In this document: one piece after another, positions 9,712-18,320 of the stretch
Layout: each line of letters opens with the position of its first letter
Numbering within the stretch: the stretch's first letter is position 1
NCBI GenBank assembly: GCA_963838805.1
Contig: CAWISK010000004.1
Location: 1 to 64,000, forward strand
Length of the DNA: 64,000 bases
Reading direction: 5' to 3'
Source: CAVRQM01 sp963838805
GTDB lineage: Bacteria > Pseudomonadota > Alphaproteobacteria > Acetobacterales > Acetobacteraceae
Program-made: the position numbers and the translations under genes
The notes under the pieces: model-generated
The model's database searches: none
The model's input: only the letters and a program-made list of their open reading frames with translations
Told to the model about the DNA's origin: nothing

Positions 9712-10157
9712 CCCTGACCGGATAAATTCGGTTCCCGCTCCAGCCTGAGCCCGTCAAGCATGTCGCGAAGCGTGCGGTACTCGCCGAACGACGCAGCGAG
9801 GACCGGCTCGGTCACCAGTGGCTCGTTGACGCGCTCCGGCTGGGTCGCCCGCACCTCAGAGAGCGCCTCCCGCAGCTCCTTCTGCATCGCCGGTAACTGG
9901 ACGAGGAGGGCGTTCCGCAGCAATCGCCAGCCGTAGAATGCGTCGCTGCCGAGGGCGAGTTGTTCCGAAAGCTTGGCGCGGGTCTGGGGGGTGAGCAGTT
10001 GGGCAAGGCTACGGATCTCGGGCGTCACCTGCGCGGGCCCGGTGCCTTCACTTCTGAAAGTTTCCAGCACCAGGTCGGGCGATACCCAGCGCGGGGTTCG
10101 GCCGTTGCTATCGCGGTCGCCGCGCGGCGTGCTAAATCCGTCTCCGGCCTCGTCCAT
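9654..10157 (-). CDS. Hypothetical phage-region protein
   Basis: The start at ATG 10157 is fixed by an AAAGGAGATC ribosome site seven bases upstream. The protein (MDEAGDGFSTPRGDRDSNG) has a long amphipathic helical middle (SLAQLLTPQTRAKLSEQ and LRNALLVQLPAMQKELREAL). About 167 codons as read; the last 20 or so look out of frame, so the true protein may continue into the frame of the following gene. No family recognised. It lies in the middle of the leftward operon. Confidence 0.5.
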   Translation of the reverse strand: MDEAGDGFSTPRGDRDSNGRTPRWVSPDLVLETFRSEGTGPAQVTPEIRSLAQLLTPQTRAKLSEQLALGSDAFYGWRLLRNALLVQLPAMQKELREALSEVRATQPERVNEPLVTEPVLAASFGEYRTLRDMLDGLRLEREPNLSGQGCSKTLPTGPLSACTSSRR

Positions 10158-10182
10158 GGTTGATCTCCTTTGCGGGGCCTTT

Positions 10183-10221
10183 GGCGGCGTGGGATTGGAG
10201 CCCACGCCGCCGCCCTTTTTT
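10183..10221 (+). terminator. Intrinsic terminator facing right
   Basis: A perfect 11-bp stem (GGCGGCGTGGG at 10183-10193 and its complement at 10201-10211) with a 7-base loop is followed by GCCC and six T on the plus strand. It sits between two leftward genes, and no rightward gene precedes it, so it may end an antisense or non-coding transcript. On the minus strand it is a plain hairpin without a T-run. Confidence 0.7.
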
Positions 10222-10226
10222 GTTAT

Positions 10227-10603
10227 TCACGCTATGCCGCGCGCTTGCTCCAGCTTGAGCCGCATCGCGTCGGCGGCGCGCTTGCCGGCCTCGTTGCAGC
10301 GCGCAGCGATCTCGGCTTTCGTCGCATCGTCGTGGAACCAGGGCTGCTCCAAGAGCGGCGCGTCCTCCAGCGGACAGCATGCGTGCAACTCCTTCAGCCA
10401 CCCCATCTCTGCGGCCTCGCTGATGATCGCCTCGTTCTCGCCCGGATGTGCCCGTTGAGTTGAGCACGGGTTGCGTTGAAAGCGCGCACCTTCGTCCCGT
10501 CCTCGAGCCGAACGATCAGGTTCGCCTGCTCCAGCTGCTCCGGCGAAAGACGCGAGTTGCGGATCAGTGGCGGATGGGGGGCGTCGTCGTGGTCGTCCAG
10601 CAT
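10227..10603 (-). CDS. Hypothetical protein (frameshifted)
   Basis: From ATG 10603 (MLDDHDDAPHPPLIRNSRLS) the chain reads SPEQLEQANLIVRLEDGTKV and RAFNATRAQLNGH. Near 10447 the frame moves to ENEAIISEAAEMGWLKELHA, ending KLEQARGIA at 10227. About 125 codons, acidic start and helical end. No family recognised. Its stop is followed by the rightward-facing hairpin. Confidence 0.45.
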
Positions 10604-10659
10604 TGCGTTCGGTCCTCCCGTTGCGCTGCCGGCACTCGGCCGGCGGTGGTTGAGCGCGA

Positions 10660-11004
10660 TCAATCGCAGAGGACGTGGTCTCGCGGATGCAATTGCCCCA
10701 GGTCAGCTCCAGCTCCGGACGGCCTTTCGCGCGCTCGCTCTCCACCCACGGGCGGAAATGCTCGAGTTCGGCGACGCGGCGTTGGTGCAATATCTGAGCG
10801 CGCCGGAGACTGGCCAACGCCAACTCAACGTCTGCCATTTTCATGTCCAGCAGCGCACGTTCGTTCTCGATAATGCAGTCCTAATAGTTCCGCGGAGCGC
10901 TGGATGAGGCCGGTCTTGGCGACCCGGTCGCGCGCTCGCGCCAGCCGCAGCGAATCCTCGCACTCGACCCCGGTGAGGGCTGCGCCGTTGGATTTGCTGC
11001 TCAT
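10660..11004 (-). CDS. Coiled-coil hypothetical protein (frameshifted)
   Basis: ATG 11004 overlaps the stop of the upstream gene (ATGA). The start reads MSSKSNGAALTGVECEDSLR then ARDRVAKTGLIQRSAELL. A frame change near 10885 leads to DCIIENERALLDMKMADVEL and a long helix (RRAQILHQRRVAELEHF). A second one in a GGGG run near 10688 gives a plausible end HPRDHVLCD with TGA at 10660. About 115 codons, strongly helical. Without the two shifts it would split into two overlapping fragments, which is less natural. Confidence 0.45.
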
Positions 11005-11300
11005 CGCGCGGCATCGGCGCCACTCAGCGCGGCCTCCGCGCTGCCTGCCTGCGAACGGCCGCCGAGCTCGCCCTCGCTGGTCGAGCGGCGAGGCGCGCCT
11101 GTGCAGCTCTCGGCCCAGGCAAGCGCGTCGCCCCACCGATACAGCGGGATACGGCCGAACGAGCGGAATGGCGGACCGCCTCCGCGCGTGGCTTTGCTCG
11201 CGAGCGTGGGCGCGCTAACCGGAGATCCGGCCGCACTGAGCGCTTCTGCAGTCGGCCTACGGCGCAATAGCGCGTCTGGATTATCGGGAATGCTTGCCAT
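11001..11300 (-). CDS. AlpA/excisionase-like DNA-binding protein
   Basis: 99 codons from ATG 11300 (MASIPDNPDALLRRRPTAEA). The pattern R-x-x-x-A-E-A-L-x-x-A-G, then TLASKATRGGGPPFRSFGR and PLYRWGDALAWAE, is the winged HTH of excisionase/AlpA-type regulators in integrative elements of this bacterial group. Such proteins direct excision or activate integrase expression. It is followed by a four-base overlap with the next gene, and the 88 bases upstream contain several GTTACC/GGTAAC half sites. Confidence 0.65.
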   Translation of the reverse strand: MASIPDNPDALLRRRPTAEALSAAGSPVSAPTLASKATRGGGPPFRSFGRIPLYRWGDALAWAESCTGAPRRSTSEGELGGRSQAGSAEAALSGADAAR

Positions 11301-11388
11301 CGTTTGCCCACCAATTTGCGAGAGCGATGGCAACTAGCTAGAGCACGCTCAGGACGGTGTCATCGGTAACAATAACTCGGCGGCGATG

Positions 11389-12049
11389 TTACGGGTAACG
11401 GGTCCGATGCTGGGTTGTTACCTGTCGGCTAGACCTTTGAAGATACCTGGCGACGGCGTGACGGGTCGGTGTTTCGCCGGTCACGTCCGGGATGGCTTTG
11501 GCCAGAAACCCAGCGACGGGCCCATCGTTGGAATAACGCGGCCTCTTGGAATTGGTGGAGAGCATCGCTTTGCAGAACTCTTCGGCGAGAATGACGGCTA
11601 CGCTGTGCCAGTGCTCCGGAACGACGGGGGCCGAATGGAGAAAAGTCCGATCGCACATCACTGCCAACGCGATCGAGAGGTTGTGGAGCGCCGCCAGATG
11701 GTCCAGCGCGGTCTCTGCCGCTACTCCCGATATGAGAGCATTGGCGCGGGCCATGCCGAGCCACCGCAGGCGTTCGTTCTGTATGGCTGGTGCCGCTCCG
11801 GTCAGTTCGTCCAGCGCTGCCAGAAACCGCCGTCGCCCGTTGTAGTCGGCTTCTCTAGGTGAGGCAGATATCCGCCTTGGGCCGCTTATCGCCAGCATCT
11901 CCAGGCCGGCCGCCAGCATCTCGCATGCCTGCAACGATGGCAGCTTCCATCTGCTCTTTACGATCCGCTGGTCCGCGAGGTAGTCCCGGAGGATTTGCCC
12001 CGGTCATCCTCGACCCGGGCGACAAAGTCGCGGCGACATCGCGCGGCAT
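11389..12049 (-). CDS. Hypothetical protein coupled to integrase 1 (frameshifted)
   Basis: ATG 12049 shares one base with the TGA of integrase 1 (TGATG), so translation is probably coupled. The start reads MPRDVAATLSPGSRMTGANP then DRKEQMEAAIVA. Near 11925 the frame shifts to CEMLAAGLEMLAISGPRRIS, and the chain runs through a helical region (LDHLAALHNLSIALAVMCD) to a stop at 11389. About 219 codons. No motif recognised; likely an accessory gene of the element. Confidence 0.45.
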
Positions 12050-13353
12050 CAGCGTGCAGCTCGCAGCGGCACAACGTCGCCGGCGGAGCTGGGGGCGCTC
12101 GGGGCCGAGGCGCCGCAATCCCTCGCCCATGCGGGCCGCGGTTTCGGCCGCCACGGCATCGACCGCGGCCAGCAGCACGGTATCGGCAGAATGGACATAG
12201 CGGCGTGATCGAGTGCCCCTGTGCCCGACCAGGGCAGCAATGGTGGCTCGGAATATCCGAGGTCGGCAGCAACGGAGGCGAAGGAATGGCGCAGCACATG
12301 CGGCGTAGTCGGTCGGCAGCCCCCGCAGTTTGGCGATGCGATCCCAGAACTTCCGGAACCCGCTCATCCGGCCTTCGCCGCGGGTCGGCGGGAAACACCA
12401 GGGCCGCGTCGGCGCCGCGCCCGAGGGCGCGCAGAACGTCGCAGGCGGCGTGTGAGAGCGGGCGCATGGAGCGGCCCGTCTTTGTATCGGAGAGCGTCGC
12501 CGTGCGGCGCCCAAGGTCGATGTCGGCCCAGCGCAGCCCCAACGCCTCACCGCTGCGCCAGCCCGTGAGAGCGAGGAACCGCGCTGCCGCCACCGCTGCC
12601 GGCCACACGGCTTCCGCCTCAGCCACCGCAGCGCTGCCCGAGGGCCGCATATCGTCGTCAGACAGGCGCCGCTCGCGCTTGCCGTCCGCCGGGCGCATGA
12701 CGCCATGCACCGGGTTGTCGGCCCGCATGCGGTGCCGCACGGCATAAGTGAAGATCGCGCCCAGCAGCCCCACTGTGCGGCTCGCCGTGCCCATGCCGCC
12801 GCGCACATTGGACAGGCCCCGCTTCTTGCCCGTCTTGGCGCGCGTCGCCGTCTTGCCCTCGGCAACGGCGTGCATGAACGCATCCACATCCTCGCGCGTG
12901 ACGGCGGCCACCGCATGCGGCCCAGCAGCGGCCGGACGTGCCCGTCGATGCGGCTGCGGTCGGATCGCAGAGTGAGCGGCTTCTTCACCGTGGCCCGCCG
13001 TGTCAGCAGCCGCCCGGCTTCGGCGTCGGCGAGGTAGCGGTCGCAGAGCTCCGCGACGGTGACCGCGGTGCGGGCGGTCTGCTTGTCGGCGGACGGGATC
13101 GCTGCCACGGGCGATCTCGAGCAGCAGCCGCTTGGCCTCGTCGCGGGCCTGGTCCGGCGTCCAGGGAGCGCCGTGCCGCCCGATAGTGTGCCAGCGCTGC
13201 CGCCCGGTCTTGTATCCGGTAGACGAGGTGATAGGTGACCGCCTCGCCGGTCTGCCGCCGGGCGCCGAACCCAGGCACCGCAGCATCCCAGACGCGCTCG
13301 CCGGGTGCGAGCGCTCGCACTTCGCGCAATCCGATGCGCCGCCGATCCGCCAC
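12049..13353 (-). CDS. int: Tyrosine recombinase (integrase 1), frameshifted
   Basis: About 434 codons from ATG 13353 (MADRRRIGLREVRALAPGER). N-terminal DUF4102-like part, SAM-like core (TLRSDRSRIDGHVRPLLG, then MHAVAEGKTATRAKTGKKRG) and catalytic domain with the first Arg in TGWRSGEALGLRW, the H-x-x-R in LRHSFAS, the late His in VGHRG and the nucleophile Tyr in RRYVHSAD. At least four frame changes are needed (near 13290, 13050, 12920 and 12330). It closely resembles integrase 2 of this window (both have a RTATLxDTKxGRSMRPLS stretch and end in VVPLR). A 14-bp palindrome lies just upstream of its start. Confidence 0.8.
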
Positions 13354-13367
13354 CTGTCAGCTCCGTG

Positions 13368-13381
13368 CCGCTAGCTAGCGG
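13368..13381. promoter_or_regulatory. 14-bp palindrome upstream of integrase 1
   Basis: CCGCTAGCTAGCGG is a perfect palindrome 15 bases before the integrase start, followed by another GCTAGC at 13384-13389. It could be an operator or an integrase arm-binding site; the sequence alone does not tell which. Confidence 0.4.
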
Positions 13382-13697
13382 ATAGCTAGCAGATTGGAGC
13401 AAACGGGAGCAACGGCCACCAAACCGCAGCAAGCAAATACCGCTGTAATTGCTGGGGATTTGCAGGTTGGCGCATGGGGCAGCAGACGCCGCCAAACGCG
13501 GGGGAGAGTTAGCTGAGAGCCGTTCCGGCGCGGCTACCCAGAGGCAACCCTTCGAACGGATTCGGGGCCTCGGAGGGCGCCCTTCTCACAACTTTGCGAG
13601 CGGGCGACGGCTAAGCCATCGTGCCCCTCCTGTTGACCCCGGAACTGATAGGCGTCGAAGCAGTTCTTACGCGCGCCTGTCTCATCGTGGAGTGCAT
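13382..13697. other. Intergenic stretch between the two element halves
   Basis: Divergent gap upstream of integrase 1 and of the next rightward ORF. I looked for a tRNA 3' end or a copy of the tRNA-Arg core found at 26.9 kb and saw none. No gene recognised. Confidence 0.4.
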
Positions 13698-13904
13698 ATG
13701 CCAGGCGCCACCGATCCGCGCGACGAACTGCGCGAGCTCATTGCGGCGCTCCCCGAAGCGAATAGACGGACTGAGGATGCCCTGAAGGCCGATCCGTCCG
13801 GTCGGGTCGGCGACGCCTATAGACGCTTCGCGGAAGCCGACGAAGCTGCTGTTGCCATCCCTCGCAAGATCAGAGCTCTGTACGCGACGCTCAGTCGCGA
13901 CTAG
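13698..13904 (+). CDS. Small hypothetical protein
   Basis: 68 codons from ATG 13698, with TGGAG seven bases upstream. It begins MPGATDPRDELRELIAALPE and is charged, helical and without cysteine. The composition (ALPEANRRTEDAL, RFAEADEAAVAIPRKIRALY) is that of a soluble small protein. No family recognised. Confidence 0.45.
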   Translation: MPGATDPRDELRELIAALPEANRRTEDALKADPSGRVGDAYRRFAEADEAAVAIPRKIRALYATLSRD

Positions 13905-14210
13905 CAGGGCCAAGCCCAAGGGTGCGTCGCACCGGTTCAAAATTAGGTGATTGTTACCATAAGTTAAGGCGGGCACGCCTTCGACCAGTGCAAAGGGCGA
14001 GCCGCGACGATTTCGGCTTCAAAACCTATAACGCACCGGGATTAATTGGCGATTGATTCCTTTTGGGCCAAGCCCCAAGCCCGTAGCCAATCGGGGACCA
14101 GCCTATTCGAATAGTCTATACCGTCTGTGGGTGACCGCCCAGGCTGCCGCCGCACCGCGTATCGCGGGCCACCTCGCATTCACCCCGGCCGAGATTGACG
14201 CGGCGACGCT
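13905..14210. other. AT-richer intergenic stretch
   Basis: Contains AAAATTAGGTGATTGTTACCAT-type AT-rich patches around 13940-13965, which could hold a promoter. No gene, tRNA or repeat that I can support. Confidence 0.3.
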
Positions 14211-14429
14211 ATGGTCGGCCAAACAGAAACCGATCGGCTTCGGGCGGACGTACACCGCGACGACCGCGGCGATGCGATCATCCTGGAGGTGTGCGGGCCG
14301 GATGACCTTACGCCGCATTTTATCCTGTATCCGATCGCGACTGGCATTCAGGTGGACGAGTTCACCGGTAGGACCGCGGTCTATCCGTGCGTCGAGGACG
14401 CCCTGCGAGAAATCGCCCCCCTCTATTGA
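14211..14429 (+). CDS. Small hypothetical protein
   Basis: 72 codons from ATG 14211 (MVGQTETDRLRADVHRDDRG). Beta-rich chain with ILEVCGPDDLTPHFILYPI and a C-terminal CVEDALREIAPLY helix. The ribosome site is poor, so an upstream start in a shifted frame is possible. No family recognised. Confidence 0.35.
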   Translation: MVGQTETDRLRADVHRDDRGDAIILEVCGPDDLTPHFILYPIATGIQVDEFTGRTAVYPCVEDALREIAPLY

Positions 14430-14587
14430 CCGTCCTCGACCTTGGGCACCGAGGGCGGGGCCAAGTCTGCCCGTAGCGGCGCATCGCTTGGGCGCATTGA
14501 AGGTGCAGAACAACGCCCGCAGCGCCTCCGGTGGCAGGAACCGGGCATATCGGCCGCAAGTCGGCGCGCTCGGGTCGAACCGGCCAT

Positions 14588-14914
14588 CTAATTTGTTTGC
14601 AGACCTCTCTCGGTGACGGTCAGAAGTATACCTCCATCGCTAAGATGGATAACATTATCTATCTCTCCGGACTCCAACAGCATTTCTAGAATGGCATCCT
14701 GGACCTCTGGCGATAGGGTAATTCCATACTTACAAAGTGCCGCACTAAAATCAGCCTGTGATCTTGAACTCCGACTCGCCATACTGGCGAGAGCGCCAGT
14801 GACACTCCAGATCAGGCTTGAAGAAACCGTTTTCACATCGGTGCACGACATAGATGTCTTCCAGCCGGTTGCGATGTTGCCCGAAAGCGGGATGTCAATC
14901 ACGGTAATCCGCAA
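14588..14914 (-). CDS. Hypothetical protein, low-GC
   Basis: Up to 108 codons; TTG 14914 gives the longest form, and GTG at 14902 is an alternative. The start (RITVIDIPLSGNIATGW) is followed by a helical region and a C-terminus LEMLLESGEIDNVIHLSDGG typical of a winged-helix or small regulatory domain. Base composition is clearly lower in GC than its neighbours, as expected for recently acquired cargo. Confidence 0.4.
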   Translation of the reverse strand: MRITVIDIPLSGNIATGWKTSMSCTDVKTVSSSLIWSVTGALASMASRSSRSQADFSAALCKYGITLSPEVQDAILEMLLESGEIDNVIHLSDGGILLTVTERGLQTN

Positions 14915-15123
14915 CTTTCATGCCGTCGCCAAAGATGGTTTTTGAGCAGAGGCTTGCGGGCTGCCCCTACGACGGCGAACACCACGTCGTAAGTTTTCCC
15001 GACGCGGCCTCCTGGGGTCGATATGCCAGGACGCCTACTGCCGCAGCTGAACGCGGCCGCACCTGACGCACTGGAGTTGACCCGTTTTCGTGGACACCCC
15101 CACGCTTTCGAGGAAGGTATTCC

Positions 15124-15440
15124 ATGCCCAAGACAGTGCGCCGTATGCGCCTGAGTTCCGCCGCCAGATGGTCGATATGGTTCGTGCCGGCCGCCATCCG
15201 GACGATCTCGCCCGCGAGTTTGAGCCCACCGCGCAGTCGATCCGCAACTGGGTCGCGGCCGCCGGCGCGAAGGTGGGCGGCCGGGAGGAGAAGAGTCCGG
15301 AGCCTGCGGACGCCGATGAACTGGTCCGGCGGCGCCGCGAGGTGCGGCAGCTTCGCCAGGAGCGCGACATCCTCTCAAAAGCGGCGGCCTGGTTCGCGCG
15401 CGAGACCGGCACTCTGCCGTCCGGGTCTTCGGGTTCATGA
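15124..15440 (+). CDS. IS3-family transposase OrfA (frameshifted)
   Basis: ATG 15124 opens MPKTVRR; one base is missing near 15144, after which the frame reads YAPEFRRQMVDMVRAGR, then DLAREFEPTAQSIRNWV (helix-turn-helix) and a leucine-zipper-like tail (LRQERDILSKAAAWFARE). This is the DNA-binding half of IS3 transposases, about 105 residues. The stop TGA at 15438-15440 overlaps the ATG of orfB, where programmed frameshifting normally makes the OrfAB fusion. Confidence 0.8.
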
Positions 15441-16294
15441 GCGCGCATCAGGCCAGCTTCCCGATCACCGCCATGGCGCGTGTGCTCGGGGTGTCAACGG
15501 CGGCTACTACACATGGCTCAAGCGAGTGCCGTCGGCGCACGCCGAGGCCGACGCGACGCTGCTGCAACGGATCCGCACGGTCCACGCCACCTCGCGCGCG
15601 ACCTACGGCGTGCCGCGCGTGCATGCCGAGCTCCGGGCAGGAGGGAGAAGGCATGGACGCAAGCGGATTGCTCGGTTGATGCGCGAGGCCGGATTGGTTG
15701 GCGTCAGCCGCCGCCGTGGCGGCGTCCAGACCACGCGTCGCGACCGCGAGGCACGCCCGGCCCCTGATCTGGTCGACCGGGACTTCTCGGCCGACGGTCC
15801 CAACCAGTTGTGGGTCGCGGACATCACGTTCGTGCCGACCTCGGCCGGGTTCCTATCTGGCTGTCGTTCTCGACGCGTGGAGCCGCAAGATCGTCGGCTG
15901 GTCGATGGCCAACCATCTGCGCACCGAGTTGGTGCTGGACGCGCTCGACGCGGCGGTGGCGCAGCGCCGGCCACGCGACGTAATCCATCACAGCGATCAG
16001 GGATCGCAATATACGTCTCTGGGCTTCGGCGGCCGCTGCCGTGAGGCGGGGGTGCGGCCGTCGATGGGCAGCGTGGGTGACGCCTACGACAACGCGATGT
16101 GCGAGAGCTTCTTCGCCACACTCGAGTGCGAGCTGCTGGCGCGACGCCGGTTCGCGTCCCAGGCCGAGGCGCGGGTCGCCGTCTTCAGCTTCGTCGAAGG
16201 CTGGTACAACTCCGTCCGGTTGCACTCCGCCCTGGGTTACCGCTCCCCGATCGACTACGAACGGCAGATGCAGGAGGCTGCTGTGACCGCCTAA
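15437..16294 (+). CDS. IS3-family transposase OrfB (frameshifted)
   Basis: Starts at ATG 15437 (MSAHQASFPITAMARVLGVS). Frame changes near 15495 and 15855 are needed. Key parts: GGYYTWLKR and TYGVPRVHAELR (HTH_21-type), then the DDE core with the first Asp in LWVADITFVPT, the second in VIHHSDQGSQYTS and the Glu in DNAMCESFFATLECE, followed by FVEGWYNSVRLHSALGYRSP. All three catalytic residues are present, so the only damage is the frameshifts. Confidence 0.8.
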
Positions 16295-16342
16295 CCACCC
16301 AAGCCGACAACCGTCCACCAAATCGGGGCAGCTTCAACTCCA

Positions 16343-16475
16343 CCCATGCCGCAAAATCAGGCAGCTGGGCTGTGCGGCCGGCTCCTTCCGTCTGATTCCA
16401 TCCACTAGCCATGAGATGGCGCGGACGGCCGGACATTGCCTCGGAAATGTCTGCCGAAAGGGCTGCCTGGACCAT
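16343..16475 (-). pseudogene. Small gene interrupted by the IS3 element
   Basis: ATG 16475 shares one base with the stop of the upstream mini-gene (TGATG). The frame begins MVQAALSADISEAMSGRPRH and continues AQLPDFAAW, then runs into the right end of the IS at 16342, where it is cut. The remaining 3' part should lie left of 15072 but I cannot join it with certainty. No family recognised. Confidence 0.4.
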
Positions 16476-16576
16476 CACTGCCCCGCCCCCAGCACCCACA
16501 CGATCGCGAGCGGCGCCGCCAGAACCACCGCCAGTAGCGCGGTCCAAAGCCAATCGATCTGATCGCGCCGGCTCAC
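16475..16576 (-). CDS. 33-residue single-span membrane peptide
   Basis: GTG 16576 overlaps the stop of the preceding mini-gene (GTGA). The product begins MSRRDQIDWLWTALLAVVLA and ends IVWVLGAGQ: a short basic head and one hydrophobic span of about 21 residues. It is coupled on both sides by overlapping start/stop codons, good evidence that it is translated although very short. Confidence 0.5.
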   Translation of the reverse strand: MSRRDQIDWLWTALLAVVLAAPLAIVWVLGAGQ

Positions 16577-16650
16577 GCCGTGGCCACTAGCAGCACCCAG
16601 GCTGCCAATAGTGCGACGATCGCCCCGAAAATCCGCAAAAAATCCTTCAT
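16573..16650 (-). CDS. 25-residue single-span membrane peptide
   Basis: ATG 16650 with a weak AGGGGCAG site upstream. The product reads MKDFLRIFGAIVALLAAWVL then LVATA: a lysine-tipped start and a hydrophobic span filling the rest. It is the first of three overlapping leftward mini-genes. Phage holin-associated peptides, type I toxin-like peptides and membrane subunits of small complexes all look like this; I cannot choose. Confidence 0.45.
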   Translation of the reverse strand: MKDFLRIFGAIVALLAAWVLLVATA

Positions 16651-16989
16651 ACTGCCCCTGTTCGCTACCTAGTCAGGGCCGGAGAGACGCCTCGGGGGGC
16701 AGCTTCTGGACCTGGGCCGGCCGGCACGGGGTCGGACGCTCTGCGACGGAGGAAACGTCGGCACGGGCACCTCCTGGCATCACCCGACCAATCATGCTTC
16801 AAGCAGGAGGCGTGCCAATGAAAATGGTTTGGTAAATCAATGAGTTTGGTAGCGGCTTCGCGTAACTGTAAACCCAGGCGACGCCCAGAAGGCGTAACGG
16901 CCCCCTGAGAATTACCCAAATGCAGATGGCACTGCGCGAGTTGTTGCGATATCGTGAGGTGCTGTCCAGTCGGGATGAAGGGGCCTTTG
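16651..16989. other. Divergent intergenic stretch
   Basis: Lies between the leftward membrane mini-genes and the rightward membrane protein, so it should hold both promoters. The base composition drops toward the right. No gene that I can support. Confidence 0.4.
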
Positions 16990-18022
16990 ATGTCTTTGTC
17001 AGAGACGGAGCCGCTTAGCCCGCAATCAGCCGCCGGCCTCGCTCGGTCATGGATCGACAATCGGCTTGGAAAATCGCCCCGCGCATACATGCGGTCGCAG
17101 ATGCGGCGGTTGATGGACCAATTAGCAGAACGCTGCATCACAGAAACAGTCCGCCTCAACGAAAACGAAGAGGGTCTCTACGAACAACTCGACATAGCAT
17201 ACAATGTGATCCAATCAACCTGGTATTCTGTCGCACCCGCGTACACAACTGACTTCACGACACCGGTGGATTTTAGCGATGATGAGCGACAGAAAATAGA
17301 GCGTGCCAGAGGAACTGTTTGGGTAAGACATGATCCAAAACGAGCATTTGATGAAGGATTTCACAGTGAAAATTATATTGCGGTGAGAAGGGAAAGTTTT
17401 GAGAATGCCGTTACTGAATATCTTCGCAGTTCATACTTGCGCCATCCGGAGTTTGACTGGATATTACTCGATATTTCTATCACTCGCGAAATTTGCGAAT
17501 TTGGTGAGGCAATAAAGAAGTATCTAATGCCACGAAAGAGAGAAAGCTGGTTTGGAGTAGACGAGCGGTACCTCAAGTCGCAAGGAAACTTATCAAAAAT
17601 GATGAAGATCGCAGCTGGCGAGTATCTGAAACGGTTAGCCACGAAGTTCCTGTCCATACTCATATTTCTCATCGCTTCTACCTGGGCCGCGTTTCAGGCG
17701 GGCTATGGCGCTCTCGGATGGGGGCTCGCTGGAATCTACTTGCTGCTTCTAGTTGGCCTTATCGGCGCAAGCCTCGCTCGAGCAATTGCGCGGCGCGCCA
17801 GACAACTCGCCGGCAACGTCGATATCCACGCGAAGCCCTTCGCACTATGGGGCCAAATGTACCGAGGTCTGGGAACGCCTTGATGGGCCAGTCGTAAATC
17901 CAGGCCTAGCCCGGGAAGCCATGACACGGTCGAGCGCTGAAGGGGCCGTCTGGGAGAACATCTCATGGTCGCTCATCGATCGTGTTATGGCGATTGATCC
18001 TGCCGTATGGGTTGTTCAGTGA
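16990..18022 (+). CDS. Low-GC membrane protein of unknown function (frameshifted)
   Basis: ATG 16990 (MSLSETEPLSPQSAAGLARS) is preferred; an in-frame ATG at 16954 is possible. About 220 cytoplasmic, charged residues (conserved-looking blocks DFSDDERQKIERARG and HPEFDWILLDISITREICEF) precede two adjacent membrane spans (KFLSILIFLIASTWAAF and GLAGIYLLLLVGLIGASL). A C-terminal tail follows. Near 17870 the frame shifts; the continuing frame reads ERLDGPVVNPGLAREAMTRS and ends at 18022. About 345 codons. GC and codon use are well below those of the surroundings, a sign of transfer. No family recognised. An intrinsic terminator and an NYN-domain gene follow. Confidence 0.6.
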
Positions 18023-18264
18023 ACATCGGTATGGGTTAGCTACCGGAAGCACGGCCCGAATGCCTACGTCATCAGGACATAGGGCGTGCCCGCGTCCGCT
18101 CAGCCAAAGCCAGAGCGCGCGAACAGACCAAACAGGAGCGGGCGCCGGTTCTGGCCCCAAGCAGATATGCGATTGCCTTACCAGGAATGCGTTCTAACTT
18201 GCAAAACGCCACCAGGCCCGCTACCTCTAGGAGCTATTCATCCCAGGGGAGCGATCCTCTGGAT

Positions 18265-18299
18265 AGGCCGCAGTCCACAGGGCTGCGGCCTTTCGCTTT
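18265..18299 (+). terminator. Intrinsic terminator
   Basis: Nine-base stem AGGCCGCAG (18265-18273) and CTGCGGCCT (18283-18291) with a 9-base loop, followed by TTTCGCTTT. It sits between the membrane-protein gene and the NYN gene, so the two are probably separate transcripts unless read-through occurs. Confidence 0.75.
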
Positions 18300-18320
18300 A
18301 ACGGGGCTTGGAGACAGCGC

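Larger units (their letters stand above)
15072..16342. mobile_element. IS3-family insertion sequence
   Basis: About 1271 bp bounded by imperfect terminal inverted repeats: TGGAGTTGA at 15072, continuing to GTGGACA after a spacer, and TCAACTCCA ending at 16342, whose complement also reaches GTGGAC. Between them lie overlapping orfA and orfB of an IS3-type transposase. I see no clear 3-4 bp target duplication at these ends, so either the exact tips are off or a flank was rearranged. The element cuts a small leftward gene (see 16343-16475). Confidence 0.8.

Noticed and set aside
13540..13580. TTCGAAC in a possible T-arm context near integrase 1
   Set aside because: No stem pairing or CCA end; not a tRNA fragment.
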